Counted from the stretch's first letter, positions 1 through 10,404 are shown. The stretch is DNA of 25,630 nucleotides from an uncultured Oscillospiraceae bacterium (GCA_900547455.1 URGV01000028.1:1-25630), one strand, 5' to 3'. The notes: generated by a model from the sequence alone, not told the origin. Program-made: numbers and translations.

Positions 1-55
1 AACCTGTGACCCTCTGCTTGTAAGGCAGATGCTCTCCCAGCTGAGCTAAACTCCC
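1..55 (-). tRNA. tRNA-Val(TAC), 5' part only
   Basis: Read on the minus strand, the gene begins GGGAGTT-TA-GCTCAGC, which gives a 7-nt acceptor strand, the U8 position and a D-arm with a GGGAGAGC return strand. The anticodon stem TCTGC/GCAGA encloses the loop CTTACAA, so the anticodon is TAC (UAC, valine). The variable loop and the start of the T-arm (GGTCACAGGTT) follow, and the window then ends, so the 3' part including the acceptor return strand lies outside. The 5' end is set at 55 from the acceptor and D-arm spacing. Confidence 0.93.
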
Positions 56-88
56 GCGTGTTTGTTGCCGTTCGTGACAACGTAGATT

Positions 89-117
89 ATTATACTACGC
101 ACTTTCTGAAATGTCAA
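89..117 (-). promoter_or_regulatory. Consensus sigma-A promoter for the tRNA-Val gene
   Basis: On the minus strand there is a perfect -35 TTGACA (112-117) and a perfect -10 TATAAT (89-94), separated by 17 bp. The predicted start of transcription near 82 lies about 27 nt upstream of the tRNA 5' end. Full consensus is typical of stable RNA promoters. Confidence 0.88.
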
Positions 118-288
118 TAGTTTTTTTCCGTTTTTTTGAAAAAATATTTTTGGCAGAAATCTTCTCGCATATACACCCGCCGGCGGCCCACAATAAAAAC
201 AGCGGACAGCGCCAAAAACGGCGCCGAAAAGAGCCGCTGCCGGCTGCTCTTATCCGCCCAACCTTTTTTGGGGAAAGGAGCCTTTTTT

Positions 289-555
289 ATGCCGAAACAC
301 CGCTCCGGCCACTACCGCCACCAACCAGTAAACGACTGCAGACCCAATACAAGCTCTGTTCGGGCCTCGCTGCCCAACGGACACGCCTCCATCTTTCCGC
401 GCATCGATCCGACCACCGGCATCCACCCGATGTATGCCAGCCGCACCAATCCGCATGCGACGCAGCCCGGTGTGCCGGTCAACAAAGCGCACCTGCCCAT
501 CCGCAACTTCGAGCAGCTGCTCGATCAGCGGGATCTGAACTCCATCCAATTATAG
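289..555 (+). CDS. Small hypothetical protein (88 aa)
   Basis: I do not recognise this protein. The start ATG at 289 is preceded at 8 nt by a good ribosome binding site (AAGGAG, 275-280), and the stop is followed after 9 nt by a clear intrinsic terminator, which together support a real gene. The product is basic, rich in His, Pro, Arg and Asn, and has no predicted membrane segment or signal peptide. The N-terminal half (His/Arg-rich, MPKHRSGHYRHQP) looks disordered. The C-terminal end (IRNFEQLLDQRDLNSIQL) could be a short amphipathic helix. No cysteines are present apart from one near residue 18. A longer in-frame start at 136 lacks a ribosome binding site. Small size leaves some doubt that it is translated. 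Confidence 0.6.
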   Translation: MPKHRSGHYRHQPVNDCRPNTSSVRASLPNGHASIFPRIDPTTGIHPMYASRTNPHATQPGVPVNKAHLPIRNFEQLLDQRDLNSIQL

Positions 556-564
556 CAAGCTGAG

Positions 565-599
565 AAAAGACGCCCAGACATTTTGTTTGGGCGTCTTTT
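565..599. terminator. Bidirectional intrinsic terminator
   Basis: The arms AAAAGACGCCCA (565-576) and TGGGCGTCTTTT (588-599) are perfectly complementary, with A and T tracts on the outer sides so that it can work in both directions. It separates the small plus-strand gene ending at 555 from the minus-strand comEA-like gene ending at 601. Confidence 0.88.
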
Positions 600-600
600 C

Positions 601-1002
601 CTATTCGGCATAAAACAGCTCCTTCAGCCCGGCCAGCGTCGCCTCTCCGATGCCCTCGATCTCCAGTAGCTCATCCATATCGGAAATGCCGCCGCGCGCT
701 GCAATGAAGTCCAGGATGTCCTGTGCGCGCTTCTCCCCAATCCGGTCCGCCTCCATCAGATCCTCGGCGGTGGCCTGATTGATATTCATCGGGAAGGAGG
801 CCTCTCCCTCTCCATAGGGAACCAGCACACCCTCTCCCTGCTGGACCTCCTCCCCTTGCAGGGCCTGCTGCACCTGCTGGACACGGGTGACCGTCAGCGG
901 ATACCGCGCCTTCGGCGAAAGCGCCAGCTCAAACAGCAGCAGCCCCGCTACCGAAAGGACTGCCAGCAGCGCCATAGTGTACACCACCTTGTCCTCCTTC
1001 AT
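601..1002 (-). CDS. comEA: ComEA-like helix-hairpin-helix DNA-binding protein
   Basis: The 133-aa product has an N-terminal membrane anchor (about residues 10-26), a linker of about 40 residues, and a C-terminal double helix-hairpin-helix domain. That domain starts at MNINQATAEDLMEADRIGEKRAQ and contains the second hairpin LLEIEGIGEATLAGL; the N-I-N-x-A and G-I-G signatures are those of ComEA. ComEA proteins bind incoming double-stranded DNA at the outer face of the membrane and pass it to the ComEC channel during natural transformation. The SLBB domain found between anchor and HhH in Bacillus ComEA appears to be missing, so this is a short form. The start ATG at 1002 has a purine-rich site (GGGGGGAGAAAGC) just upstream; an upstream in-frame extension has no such site. 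comEC lies in the same window but 21 kb away and is not co-transcribed. Confidence 0.82.
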   Translation of the reverse strand: MKEDKVVYTMALLAVLSVAGLLLFELALSPKARYPLTVTRVQQVQQALQGEEVQQGEGVLVPYGEGEASFPMNINQATAEDLMEADRIGEKRAQDILDFIAARGGISDMDELLEIEGIGEATLAGLKELFYAE

Positions 1003-1039
1003 GCTTTCTCCCCCCTCTCCATCCATTTTCCTAAATTTT

Positions 1040-1068
1040 ATTATAAAATATATTTTTCCCCTCGTCCA
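1040..1068 (-). promoter_or_regulatory. Candidate promoter for the comEA-like gene
   Basis: On the minus strand there is a -10 TATAAT (1040-1045) and a weaker -35 TGGACG (1063-1068), 17 bp apart. This places the transcription start about 30 nt upstream of the ATG at 1002. Confidence 0.55.
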
Positions 1069-1165
1069 GTTCCGATTGATTCTTCCTATCAAAAATTCTA
1101 AATTCTATTATCACAAAATAACGCATACGATGTGTTATCTCCCTCTGTTTGAGTGCCTGCAACGA

Positions 1166-1252
1166 ATGCGAAAAGAGCTTTTTTCATAAAAATGATGGTA
1201 TAATTTTATGAAAAAAGTTATGAAAAACCGTCAATCTGTCATTTTTTCGCAT
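1166..1252. repeat. Nested AT-rich palindromes upstream of the ATPase promoter
   Basis: The inner palindrome has perfect 13-bp arms TTTTTTCATAAAA (1179-1191) and TTTTATGAAAAAA (1204-1216) around a 12-nt centre that contains an extended -10-like TGGTATAAT. An outer pair, ATGCGAAAA (1166-1174) and TTTTCGCAT (1244-1252), is also perfectly complementary. The region is intergenic between divergent transcription units, so operator, cruciform or weak terminator roles are all possible. No regulator family is suggested by the motif. Confidence 0.6.
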
Positions 1253-1284
1253 AATTTTACCCCTATTTTTTTTCGATAAACTTA

Positions 1285-1314
1285 TTGACAATGTACAATG
1301 ATTTCGATTATGAT
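1285..1314 (+). promoter_or_regulatory. Sigma-A promoter of the V-ATPase operon
   Basis: A perfect -35 TTGACA (1285-1290) is followed after 18 bp by a -10 TATGAT (1309-1314). The predicted start near 1321 gives a leader of about 190 nt before the first gene. Confidence 0.82.
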
Positions 1315-1320
1315 ATAGTG

Positions 1321-1510
1321 GAAGAAGATTTTATTTCTTCTGGCGGCTAGCAAAATATAACATAATATAACAATTGCTGGCTGTTCCCGGAAAAAATGAC
1401 CGAGACGAGGGGGTTTTATTGTTATTTTTTCCACAATCCACGCGCAGAAGGCAGCTTGTTTTCTGACAAGCTGTTTTTGCAGGTCTATAAGAAAAGGGTG
1501 GTGACAAAAC
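1321..1510 (+). promoter_or_regulatory. Structured 5' leader of the V-ATPase operon, candidate riboswitch or attenuator
   Basis: This leader can fold into a series of stems. The first is GAAGAA/TTCTTC (1321-1326 with 1335-1340). The second (P1) is CGGCTAGCA (1344-1352) with TGCTGGCTG (1375-1383), 9 pairs including two G-U wobbles. The third is GGAAAAAAT (1389-1397) with ATTTTTTCC (1424-1432), enclosing a purine-rich segment with GACCGAGACGAGGGGG. A terminator hairpin follows at 1452-1478. ACAATTGCTG (1370-1379) could instead pair with the terminator 5' arm CAGCTTGT (1452-1459) with a 2-nt bulge, and it overlaps the 3' arm of P1, so the two states would exclude each other. Na+-I riboswitches (the former DUF1646 motif) are known upstream of Na+-handling genes including V-ATPases. 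I cannot confirm the family from memory of its consensus. Confidence 0.55.
1452..1478 (+). terminator. Leader terminator (attenuator hairpin)
   Basis: The arms CAGCTTGT (1452-1459) and ACAAGCTG (1466-1473) form a perfect 8-bp stem with a 6-nt loop, followed directly by TTTTT (1474-1478). It lies after the promoter and 32 nt before the first start codon, so read-through of it must be needed for ATPase expression. Confidence 0.75.
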
Positions 1511-1821
1511 TTGTTAGATGTACTCAGCAAAGTCAAGCAGGCTGAGGACGCTGCCCAGCAGCTTCTCAGCGATGCCCAGCAAAAGGCCGTCGCCATACGC
1601 GCCGACGCCCAGCGCCAGGGCAAGACAATCCTTGACAATGCCAAAGCCGACGCTGCCAAGCTCTCGGAGGAAACAGTTTCCCGCGCGCAACAGGATGCGC
1701 AGGTCTGGCTGGAAAATTCCCGTGCCTCGTGTGAAAACGAGTGCAAGGCGATGGCCGAAAGGTCCCGGGAGAAGCTAACAGCGGCGGCAAACCTCATTGC
1801 GGAGAGGATTGTGAACACGTT

Positions 1822-1825
<4 letters not shown>
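1511..1825 (+). CDS. ntpF: V-type ATPase peripheral stalk subunit G/H (NtpF)
   Basis: The 104-aa product is almost entirely alpha-helical coiled coil, rich in Ala, Gln, Glu and Lys, with no membrane segment. This matches the short peripheral-stalk subunit (NtpF in Enterococcus, AhaH in archaea) that pairs with NtpE to hold the catalytic head against rotation. The start is TTG at 1511 behind a GGGTGGTGAC purine-rich site. It is the first gene after the promoter and leader, the same position as ntpF in the E. hirae ntp operon. Its stop overlaps the next start in an ATGA arrangement, which points to translational coupling with ntpI. Sequence alone identifies a coiled-coil stalk protein; the exact assignment rests on gene order. 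Confidence 0.88.
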
Positions 1826-4283
<2,458 letters not shown>

Positions 4284-4333
4284 TCCCCAACCGCACCTGA
4301 ACCCACAAAATAAAAAAATCGAGGTGAAACCGG

Positions 4334-4930
4334 TTGAACAATATCGAAAGCATTATCAAAAGGATTGCCGACGACGCACAGGCGCAGGCGCAGCAGAAGA
4401 TCGACGAGGCGCAGGCCGAGGCCAAGCAGATTCTGGCCGACTATGAACAGCAGGCCAAAACGCTCAGCCAGCAGACCCAGGAGCGAGCGCAGAAAGAAGC
4501 TGCCGTCATCGCCGAGCGCGTTGAGTCGCAGTCGGGTTTAATCCGCCGCAACATGATGCTGCAGTATAAGCGTCAGGCCATCGAGCAGGCCTTCCAGAAG
4601 GCACTGGAGGTGCTGTGCGCGCAGGAAAATGACAAGCAGGTTGAGCTGCTCTCCTCTGCCGCCGCAAAATATATCACCTCCGACGCCCAGGTTCTCCTCA
4701 ACGAGAAGGACTCCGCCGCCTTCGGCCAGTCCCTGATCGACGCCATCAGCGAAAAGCTGAAGGCACAGAACAAGCCTTACGCCGTCTCCCTCTCCCAAAA
4801 GCCCGCCTCCATCCAGGGCGGCATGATCCTGGCCGAGGGAAACATCGAGACCAACCTTTCCTATGAGATCCTCATCAAGAACATGCGCGACGAGCTGGAA
4901 GCTGAGGTTGCCAAGGTTCTGACCGAGTAA
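4334..4930 (+). CDS. ntpE: V-type ATPase peripheral stalk subunit E
   Basis: The 198-aa product has a long N-terminal coiled coil (about residues 1-105, rich in Gln, Ala and Glu) and a compact alpha/beta C-terminal half ending near AEVAKVLTE. This is the usual layout of NtpE/AtpE, which forms a heterodimer with NtpF in the peripheral stalks and contacts the A and B subunits. The start is TTG at 4334, preceded by GAGGTG at 4321-4326. A 50-nt spacer separates it from ntpK. Length is normal for the family (about 190-200 aa). Confidence 0.93.
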   Translation: MNNIESIIKRIADDAQAQAQQKIDEAQAEAKQILADYEQQAKTLSQQTQERAQKEAAVIAERVESQSGLIRRNMMLQYKRQAIEQAFQKALEVLCAQENDKQVELLSSAAAKYITSDAQVLLNEKDSAAFGQSLIDAISEKLKAQNKPYAVSLSQKPASIQGGMILAEGNIETNLSYEILIKNMRDELEAEVAKVLTE

Positions 4931-4962
4931 TGACATCTGATTTCATAAGGGAGGTGCATGGT

Positions 4963-5961
4963 TTGAAAAAGACAAAGGATACACAGTATCTGTATCTGTC
5001 CGCCAACATCCGCGCGCAGGAGAACCGGATGGTCGGCACCCAGGCACTGCACAAGATGATCTCTGCTGCAACCCCTGAGGAGGCCTACAAGACCGTCACC
5101 GACGCGGGCATTGGCGTGGACGTAAACTACCAAGATTTCGAATCTGCGCTGACCCAGGAGCTTGTCTCCACCTATGAGCGGCTGGAAAAGGCCGCTCCCG
5201 ACCCGGAGATGTTCAAAATCTTCCGCTACAAGTATGACGGACACAACCTCAAGACCATCATCAAGGCGCAGTCCTGCGGCAATTCCACCGAAGGACTGCT
5301 CAGCCCTCTGGGCACTGTCGACGAAAAGACGCTGCTGCAGGGGCTGCGCGATGGCGATTTTGGGGAACTGGAGCCAAGGATTGCCCAGGCTGCCCTGCAG
5401 GCAAGGGAGACGCTTGCCAAGACAAACGACCCGCAGATGGTGGACATCATCATCGACCGCGCCGTTTTGGAGAGCATGTCCGCCCTGGCCGGGCAGTACA
5501 AGAGCAAATTCCTGACCCGCCTGGTCAACGCAAATATCGACATCGCCAATATCCGTTCCTTCGTGCGCATCAAGCGCATCGGCAAGGATCTGCGCTTCTT
5601 GAAGGAAGTGCTGGCTGACGGCGGCAGCATCGCCGTGCCGCGCTATCTGGAGCTGTTCCCCAAGACCTTTGATGACTTCTTTGAGATGCTGGACGGTACC
5701 CCTTATGGGCCTGCCCTCTCCGGCGCCTATGACGCCATCAAAAACCACGGAACGCTCTCCGAGTTCGAGAAGCTGTGCGACAACTTCATGGTCGAGGTGC
5801 TCAAAGAGTCCCGCTTCATCCCGTTCGGCATTGAGCCGGTGCTCTCCTACCTGCTGGCCAAGGAAAATGAGGTGCAGGCAATCCGCATCGTCATGGCTTC
5901 CAAGATCGCAGGGGTCGACCCTGACAAAATCACAGAAAGGCTGAGGGAAACATATGCGTAA
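4963..5961 (+). CDS. ntpC: V-type ATPase subunit C (central shaft to rotor socket)
   Basis: The product (332 aa from TTG at 4963) is all-helical. It matches V/A-type subunit C (also called d or AC39), which caps the rotor ring and seats the central shaft subunits D and F. The N-terminal YLYLSANIRAQENRMVG segment and the internal repeat-like helical layout are typical. I prefer TTG 4963 because a strong AAGGGAGGTG (4947-4956) lies 6-8 nt before it. The in-frame ATG at 4930, which overlaps the ntpE stop, has no ribosome binding site and would add 11 residues. The 3' end overlaps ntpG by 8 nt. Confidence 0.93.
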   Translation: MKKTKDTQYLYLSANIRAQENRMVGTQALHKMISAATPEEAYKTVTDAGIGVDVNYQDFESALTQELVSTYERLEKAAPDPEMFKIFRYKYDGHNLKTIIKAQSCGNSTEGLLSPLGTVDEKTLLQGLRDGDFGELEPRIAQAALQARETLAKTNDPQMVDIIIDRAVLESMSALAGQYKSKFLTRLVNANIDIANIRSFVRIKRIGKDLRFLKEVLADGGSIAVPRYLELFPKTFDDFFEMLDGTPYGPALSGAYDAIKNHGTLSEFEKLCDNFMVEVLKESRFIPFGIEPVLSYLLAKENEVQAIRIVMASKIAGVDPDKITERLRETYA

Positions 5962-6277
5962 AAAGATTGCAGTTGTCGGCGACAAAGGCAGCGTCCTCGG
6001 CTTTAAGGCGGTCGGCTTCGAGGTCTTTATGACCTCCACCCAGCAGGAGACCCGCGACACCATGCAGCAGCTGTGCAGGGGTGATTATGGCATCATCTTC
6101 ATCACCGAGCAGGCCTACGCGCAGGTGCCGGAGATCATCGACGCGTACAAGGAGCAGCCCATCCCGGCAATCATCCCGATTCCCGGCAAGGACGGCAGCC
6201 TTGGCATCGGCATCCAGAATGTCAAGAAAAACGTCGAGCGAGCTGTGGGCGCAGATATTCTGTTTAACGAAGACTAA
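5954..6277 (+). CDS. ntpG: V-type ATPase subunit F (NtpG, central shaft)
   Basis: The 107-aa product is the small Rossmann-like F subunit of V/A ATPases. The start KKIAVVGDKGSVLGFKAVGF and the middle GIIFITEQAYAQVPEII are characteristic. With subunit D it builds the rotating central shaft and stimulates ATPase activity in E. hirae. The ATG at 5954 lies inside the end of ntpC and has GAGGGAAACAT before it, so translation is probably coupled. It is named NtpG in the E. hirae operon and AtpF in archaea. After it comes the longest gap within the operon (110 nt to ntpA), which holds two hairpins. Confidence 0.94.
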   Translation: MRKKIAVVGDKGSVLGFKAVGFEVFMTSTQQETRDTMQQLCRGDYGIIFITEQAYAQVPEIIDAYKEQPIPAIIPIPGKDGSLGIGIQNVKKNVERAVGADILFNED

Positions 6278-6289
6278 GTTTTCAATAGA

Positions 6290-6361
6290 GCCTTTCCCCG
6301 CAACACCATCCGGGAAAAGGCAGGGCTGTTTTTGTTCCGCGGCAGCTATCCCGCTGCGGAA
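6290..6361 (+). terminator. Two hairpins between ntpG and ntpA, possible partial terminator or processing site
   Basis: The first hairpin is GCCTTTCCCCG (6290-6300) with CGGGAAAAGGC (6311-6321), 10 of 11 pairs and a 10-nt loop; a TTTTT run begins 8 nt after it. The second is TTCCGC plus AGC (6335-6346) with GCT plus GCGGAA (6353-6361), with a 3-nt bulge. Because ntpA and ntpB downstream are needed in three copies each, a full stop here is unlikely. Partial termination, RNA cleavage or 5' protection of the ntpA message would fit better. Confidence 0.5.
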
Positions 6362-6387
6362 AACTGATTTTAAAGTAGGTGAAAATA

Positions 6388-8160
6388 TTGAGCCAAGGCA
6401 AAATTGTAAAGGTTGCCGGTCCGCTGATCGTTGCCGAAAACATGCGTGACGCCAATATGTCCGACGTTGTGCGCGTAGGCAAACAGAGGCTCATCGGTGA
6501 AATCATCGAAATGAGAGAGGACAAGGCATCCATTCAGGTATACGAGGAGACCGCAGGCATCGGTCCTGGCGACATGGTCGAGTCCACCGGCGCTCCTCTG
6601 TCCGTCGAGCTGGCTCCCGGCGTGCTGACCAGCATCTTCGACGGCATCCAGCGTCCGCTGACCAAGATCAGAGAAATTGCCGGAAGCAATATCACCAGAG
6701 GCATCGAAGTGACCTCTCTGGACCACGAAAAGAAATGGGACTTTGTCCCGACCGCCAAGGTCGGCGACCAGGTTGTGATGGGCGACGTGCTGGGCACCGT
6801 TCAGGAGACCGCGGTTGTCACCCACAAGATCATGGTGCCCAAGGGCGCCGAGGGTGAGATCGTCGAGCTCTATTCCGGCAGCTACAACATCACCGAGACC
6901 ATCGCCAAGATCAAGGATAAAGACGGCAACATCCACGACGTCTGCATGCTGCAGAGATGGCCTGTCCGTGTACAGCGCCCCTACAAGCAGAAGCTGTCGC
7001 CTGACTTCCCGATGATCACCGGACAGCGCGTCATCGACACCCTGTTCCCAATCGCCAAGGGCGGTACCGCCGCTGTTCCGGGACCGTTCGGTTCCGGTAA
7101 GACGGTTGTACAGCACCAGCTGGCCAAGTGGTCGGACGTTGACATCGTTGTCTACATCGGCTGCGGCGAACGCGGCAACGAGATGACCGACGTTCTCAAC
7201 GAGTTCCCGGAATTGAAGGACCCAAAAACCGGCGAGTCTCTGATGTACCGCACCGTTCTGATCGCCAACACCTCCGACATGCCGGTTGCCGCCCGTGAGG
7301 CTTCCATCTACACCGGCATCACCATCGCCGAGTACTACCGCGACATGGGCTACTCGGTCGCCATCATGGCCGACTCCACCTCCCGCTGGGCCGAGGCGCT
7401 GCGTGAGATGTCCGGCCGTCTGGAGGAGATGCCAGGTGAGGAAGGTTACCCGGCTTACCTGACCTCCCGTCTGGCGCAGTTCTATGAGCGCGCCGGCCGC
7501 GTCATCTGCAACGGCACCGAGGATCGTGAAGGCTCCCTGACCGCTATCGGCGCGGTATCCCCTGCCGGCGGCGACCTTTCCGACCCGGTTGTTCAGGCCA
7601 CCCAGCGTATCGTCAAGGTTTTCTGGGGCCTGGATTCCTCCCTTGCTTACAAACGTCACTTCCCAGCCATCAACTGGCTGACCTCCTACTCGCTGTATCT
7701 GGACCAGATCGGTGAGTGGATGGATAAAAATATCTCCGAAGAATGGTCCGGCCTCCACCACGACGCCATGCTGCTGCTGCAGCAGGAAGCGGAGCTGGAG
7801 GAAATCGTCAAGCTGGTCGGCTACGACTCGCTGTCTGCGCCTGACCGCCTGACCCTCGAGAGCGCGCGCAGCGTCCGTGAGGACTACCTGCAGCAGAACG
7901 CGTTCGATGATGTCGATACCTACACCTCCAACAAGAAGCAGTTCATGATGCTCAAGATGATCATGGACTTCTCCAGGGAGTGCAGAAACGCGCTGGCAAG
8001 CGGCGTCAAGGTAGAAAAGCTGTTTGCTCTGCCGGTATCGGAGAAGATTGCCCGCGCCAAATATGTTCCGGAAGACAAGTTTGAAAGCTACTTTAAGGAC
8101 ACCATGGCCGAGATTGAATCTTCTGTTTCGAAAGTAATGTCTGAGGAGGTATCTGCATAA
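6388..8160 (+). CDS. ntpA: V-type ATPase catalytic subunit A
   Basis: The 590-aa product is the catalytic A subunit that hydrolyses or makes ATP in the A3B3 head. Visible marks are the Walker A motif GPFGSGKT (residues 232-239), the catalytic-region motif [13 protein letters not shown], the bulge or non-homologous region typical of A subunits before it, and [14 protein letters not shown] sequence ([13 protein letters not shown]). The TTG at 6388 is chosen because AGTAGGTG (6374-6381) lies 6 nt upstream; a GTG at 6379 falls inside that site and would add three residues. The stop overlaps the ntpB ATG by one base. Length is normal (E. hirae NtpA is about 593 aa). Confidence 0.97.
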   Translation: MSQGKIVKVAGPLIVAENMRDANMSDVVRVGKQRLIGEIIEMREDKASIQVYEETAGIGPGDMVESTGAPLSVELAPGVLTSIFDGIQRPLTKIREIAGSNITRGIEVTSLDHEKKWDFVPTAKVGDQVVMGDVLGTVQETAVVTHKIMVPKGAEGEIVELYSGSYNITETIAKIKDKDGNIHDVCMLQRWPVRVQRPYKQKLSPDFPMITGQRVIDTLFPIAKGGTAAVPGPFGSGKTVVQHQLAKWSDVDIVVYIGCGERGNEMTDVLNEFPELKDPKTGESLMYRTVLIANTSDMPVAAREASIYTGITIAEYYRDMGYSVAIMADSTSRWAEALREMSGRLEEMPGEEGYPAYLTSRLAQFYERAGRVICNGTEDREGSLTAIGAVSPAGGDLSDPVVQATQRIVKVFWGLDSSLAYKRHFPAINWLTSYSLYLDQIGEWMDKNISEEWSGLHHDAMLLLQQEAELEEIVKLVGYDSLSAPDRLTLESARSVREDYLQQNAFDDVDTYTSNKKQFMMLKMIMDFSRECRNALASGVKVEKLFALPVSEKIARAKYVPEDKFESYFKDTMAEIESSVSKVMSEEVSA

Positions 8161-9545
8161 TGTTAAAGGAATACCGCACCATAAGGGAAATCGCAGGTCC
8201 TCTGATGGTCGTTTCCGGCGTCGAAGGCGTCACCTATGACGAGCTGGGCGAAATCGAGCTGCCCAGCGGCGAGACCCGCCGCTGCAAGGTGCTGGAGGTA
8301 GACGGAGACAACGCCGTCGTCCAGCTGTTCGAAAGCTCTGCCGGCATCAACCTGCGCGACAGTAAGGTTCGTTTCCTGGGCCACGGCCTGCAGCTGGCGG
8401 TTTCGGAGGATATGCTGGGACGCATCTTCTCCGGCATGGGCCGCCCGATCGACGGCGGACCGGAAATCATCCCGGACCAGCGCGTCGACGTCAACGGCGT
8501 GCCGATGAACCCGGCTGCCCGCGTCTATCCAAACGAGTTTATCCAGACCGGCATCTCGGCCATCGACGGACTGAACACCCTGGTCCGCGGCCAGAAGCTG
8601 CCAATCTTTTCCGGTTCCGGTCTGCCGCACGCCAAACTGGCCGCGCAGATCGCCCGTCAGGCAAAGGTTCTCAACGCCAACGATAAATTCGCCGTTGTCT
8701 TTGCCGCAATCGGTATCACCTTTGAGGAAGCGGACTTCTTCATCAAGGACTTCACCAAGACCGGCGCGATTGACCGTGCCGTCATGTTCATGAACCTGGC
8801 AAACGACCCGGCTATCGAGCGTATCTCCACCCCGAAGATGGCGCTGACTGCCGCCGAGTACCTGGCGTTCGAGAAGGACATGCACGTCCTGGTCATCCTG
8901 ACCGACATCACCAACTACGCCGAGGCGCTGCGTGAGATTTCCGCCGCGCGCAAAGAGGTTCCGGGACGCCGCGGCTATCCGGGCTACCTGTACACCGACC
9001 TTGCCACCATGTATGAGCGCGCCGGCAGAAAGATGGGCTCCAACGGTTCGATCACCATGATTCCGATCCTGTCGATGCCGGAGGACGACAAGACCCACCC
9101 GATCCCTGACCTGACCGGATACATCACCGAGGGCCAGATCATCCTGTCCCGCGATCTGTACCGCAAGAATATCGCTCCGCCGATCGACGTACTGCCTTCC
9201 CTGTCCCGTCTGAAGGACAAGGGTATCGGCGTCGGCAAGACCCGTGAGGACCACTCCGGAACCCTCAACCAGCTGTTTGCCGCCTACTCCCGTGGTAAGG
9301 ACGCCAAAGAGCTGATGAGCATTCTGGGTGAGGCCGCCCTTTCCGAGACCGACCTGCTGTACGCCAAGTTTGCGGATGAGTTTGAAAAGCGCTATGTCTC
9401 CCAGGGTTACTACACCAACCGCTCCATCGAGGAAACGCTGGACATCGGCTGGGAGCTGCTTTCCATCCTGCCGACCACCGAGCTCAAACGTATCAAGACT
9501 GAGATGATTGAGAAGTACCTTCCGAAAAAAGACAGCGAAAACTAG
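8160..9545 (+). CDS. ntpB: V-type ATPase regulatory subunit B
   Basis: The 461-aa product is the nucleotide-binding but non-catalytic B subunit. The usual P-loop is replaced by the B-type [18 protein letters not shown], as expected for this family. The segments [17 protein letters not shown] and [22 protein letters not shown] are highly conserved in B subunits. The ATG at 8160 overlaps the last base of the ntpA stop and has GGAGGT at 8144-8149. The protein alternates with A in the hexameric head. Twelve nucleotides separate it from ntpD. Confidence 0.97.
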   Translation: MLKEYRTIREIAGPLMVVSGVEGVTYDELGEIELPSGETRRCKVLEVDGDNAVVQLFESSAGINLRDSKVRFLGHGLQLAVSEDMLGRIFSGMGRPIDGGPEIIPDQRVDVNGVPMNPAARVYPNEFIQTGISAIDGLNTLVRGQKLPIFSGSGLPHAKLAAQIARQAKVLNANDKFAVVFAAIGITFEEADFFIKDFTKTGAIDRAVMFMNLANDPAIERISTPKMALTAAEYLAFEKDMHVLVILTDITNYAEALREISAARKEVPGRRGYPGYLYTDLATMYERAGRKMGSNGSITMIPILSMPEDDKTHPIPDLTGYITEGQIILSRDLYRKNIAPPIDVLPSLSRLKDKGIGVGKTREDHSGTLNQLFAAYSRGKDAKELMSILGEAALSETDLLYAKFADEFEKRYVSQGYYTNRSIEETLDIGWELLSILPTTELKRIKTEMIEKYLPKKDSEN

Positions 9546-9557
9546 GAGGGGTGACAG

Positions 9558-10238
9558 ATGGCATTGATTAACGTCAACCCGACCCGCATGGAGATGACCC
9601 GCCTGAAAAAGCGGCTCGCTACCTCCATCCGCGGCCACAAGCTGCTCAAGGATAAGCGCGACGACCTGATGAAGAAATTCCTCGACCTGATCCGCAAGAA
9701 CAAGGAGCTGCGCGAACAGGTCGAGCAGGAAATCAGCGATATCTACGGCGGATTTGTGGTAGCCAGCGCGGTCATGAGCCCGCAGATGCTGGAGGAGGCG
9801 CTGATGCTGCCCAAGCAGAGCATCGATCTGGAGGTCGGAGAGCGCAACGTGATGAGCGTTGAGGTCCCCTCCTTCGAGTTCATCGCCTCGGAAAGCGGGG
9901 ACAGCGACATCTACTCCTACGGTTTTGTCTCCACCTCCGGTGAGCTGGACGATTCGGTGGCCGCGGTCAAAAACGTGCTGCCCCACCTGCTGGAGCTGGC
10001 GCAGATTGAAAAGAGCGCCCAGATGATCGCCGAGGAGATCGAGCGCACCAGGCGCCGTGTAAACGCGCTGGAATACGTGCAGATTCCCGACCTGCAGGAG
10101 ACCATCAAATACATCAAGATGAAGCTGGACGAAAACGAACGTGGAAACCAGACCCGTCTGATGAAGGTCAAGGACATGATGCTCAAAGAATCGATCGAGC
10201 AAAAGCGCGAGACCACCACCAATACCTACAGCGATTAA
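9558..10238 (+). CDS. ntpD: V-type ATPase central shaft subunit D
   Basis: The 226-aa product shows the D-subunit signature at its start (NVNPTRMEMTRLKKRL, then GHKLLKDKRDDLMKKF) and a matching C-terminal helix (RRRVNALEYVQIPDL). These two long helices form the antiparallel coiled coil that rotates inside A3B3. The ATG at 9558 is preceded by AGGAGGGGTGACAG. It is the last gene of the operon and is followed 11 nt later by a strong terminator. Confidence 0.96.
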   Translation: MALINVNPTRMEMTRLKKRLATSIRGHKLLKDKRDDLMKKFLDLIRKNKELREQVEQEISDIYGGFVVASAVMSPQMLEEALMLPKQSIDLEVGERNVMSVEVPSFEFIASESGDSDIYSYGFVSTSGELDDSVAAVKNVLPHLLELAQIEKSAQMIAEEIERTRRRVNALEYVQIPDLQETIKYIKMKLDENERGNQTRLMKVKDMMLKESIEQKRETTTNTYSD

Positions 10239-10249
10239 CAGTCGTTGCT

Positions 10250-10288
10250 GCCGCTGACAGGCAAAGCCTGTCAGCGGCTTTTTGTTTT
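10250..10288 (+). terminator. Strong intrinsic terminator of the V-ATPase operon
   Basis: The 13-bp perfect arms GCCGCTGACAGGC (10250-10262) and GCCTGTCAGCGGC (10266-10278) enclose an AAA loop and are followed by TTTTTGTTTT. This is the strongest terminator in the window. Confidence 0.95.
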
Positions 10289-10402
10289 GTCCGGCGCCTG
10301 GAAAACGGGCGCTACAACCCCTCCCTCAAGCTGGCGATGGACATTGCAAAGGTTTTCCACGTCAGCGTGGAGGAATTGTTTGAATTTGTCGACGACGAAT
10401 AG
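10289..10402 (+). pseudogene. Remnant of an XRE-type helix-turn-helix regulator (C-terminal part)
   Basis: In the frame ending at TAG 10400-10402 the sequence reads LENGRYNPSLKLAMDIAKVF followed by HVSVEELFEFVDDE. This is the C-terminal part of the small one-domain Cro/CI-type regulators common in Firmicutes (their usual ending is I-E-x-G-x-x-x-P-S-L-x-L-A-x-x-I-A followed by V-x-x-E-x-L-F). There is no start codon, no ribosome binding site and no first half of the HTH. Upstream, the frame runs straight into the V-ATPase terminator. I infer a gene truncated by deletion or rearrangement next to the operon end. Confidence 0.75.
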
Positions 10403-10404
10403 AC

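Noticed and set aside
111..563. Alternative 150-codon frame overlapping the small gene at 289
   Set aside because: It has no ribosome binding site, while the frame starting at ATG 289 has a well-spaced AAGGAG and ends just before a terminator.
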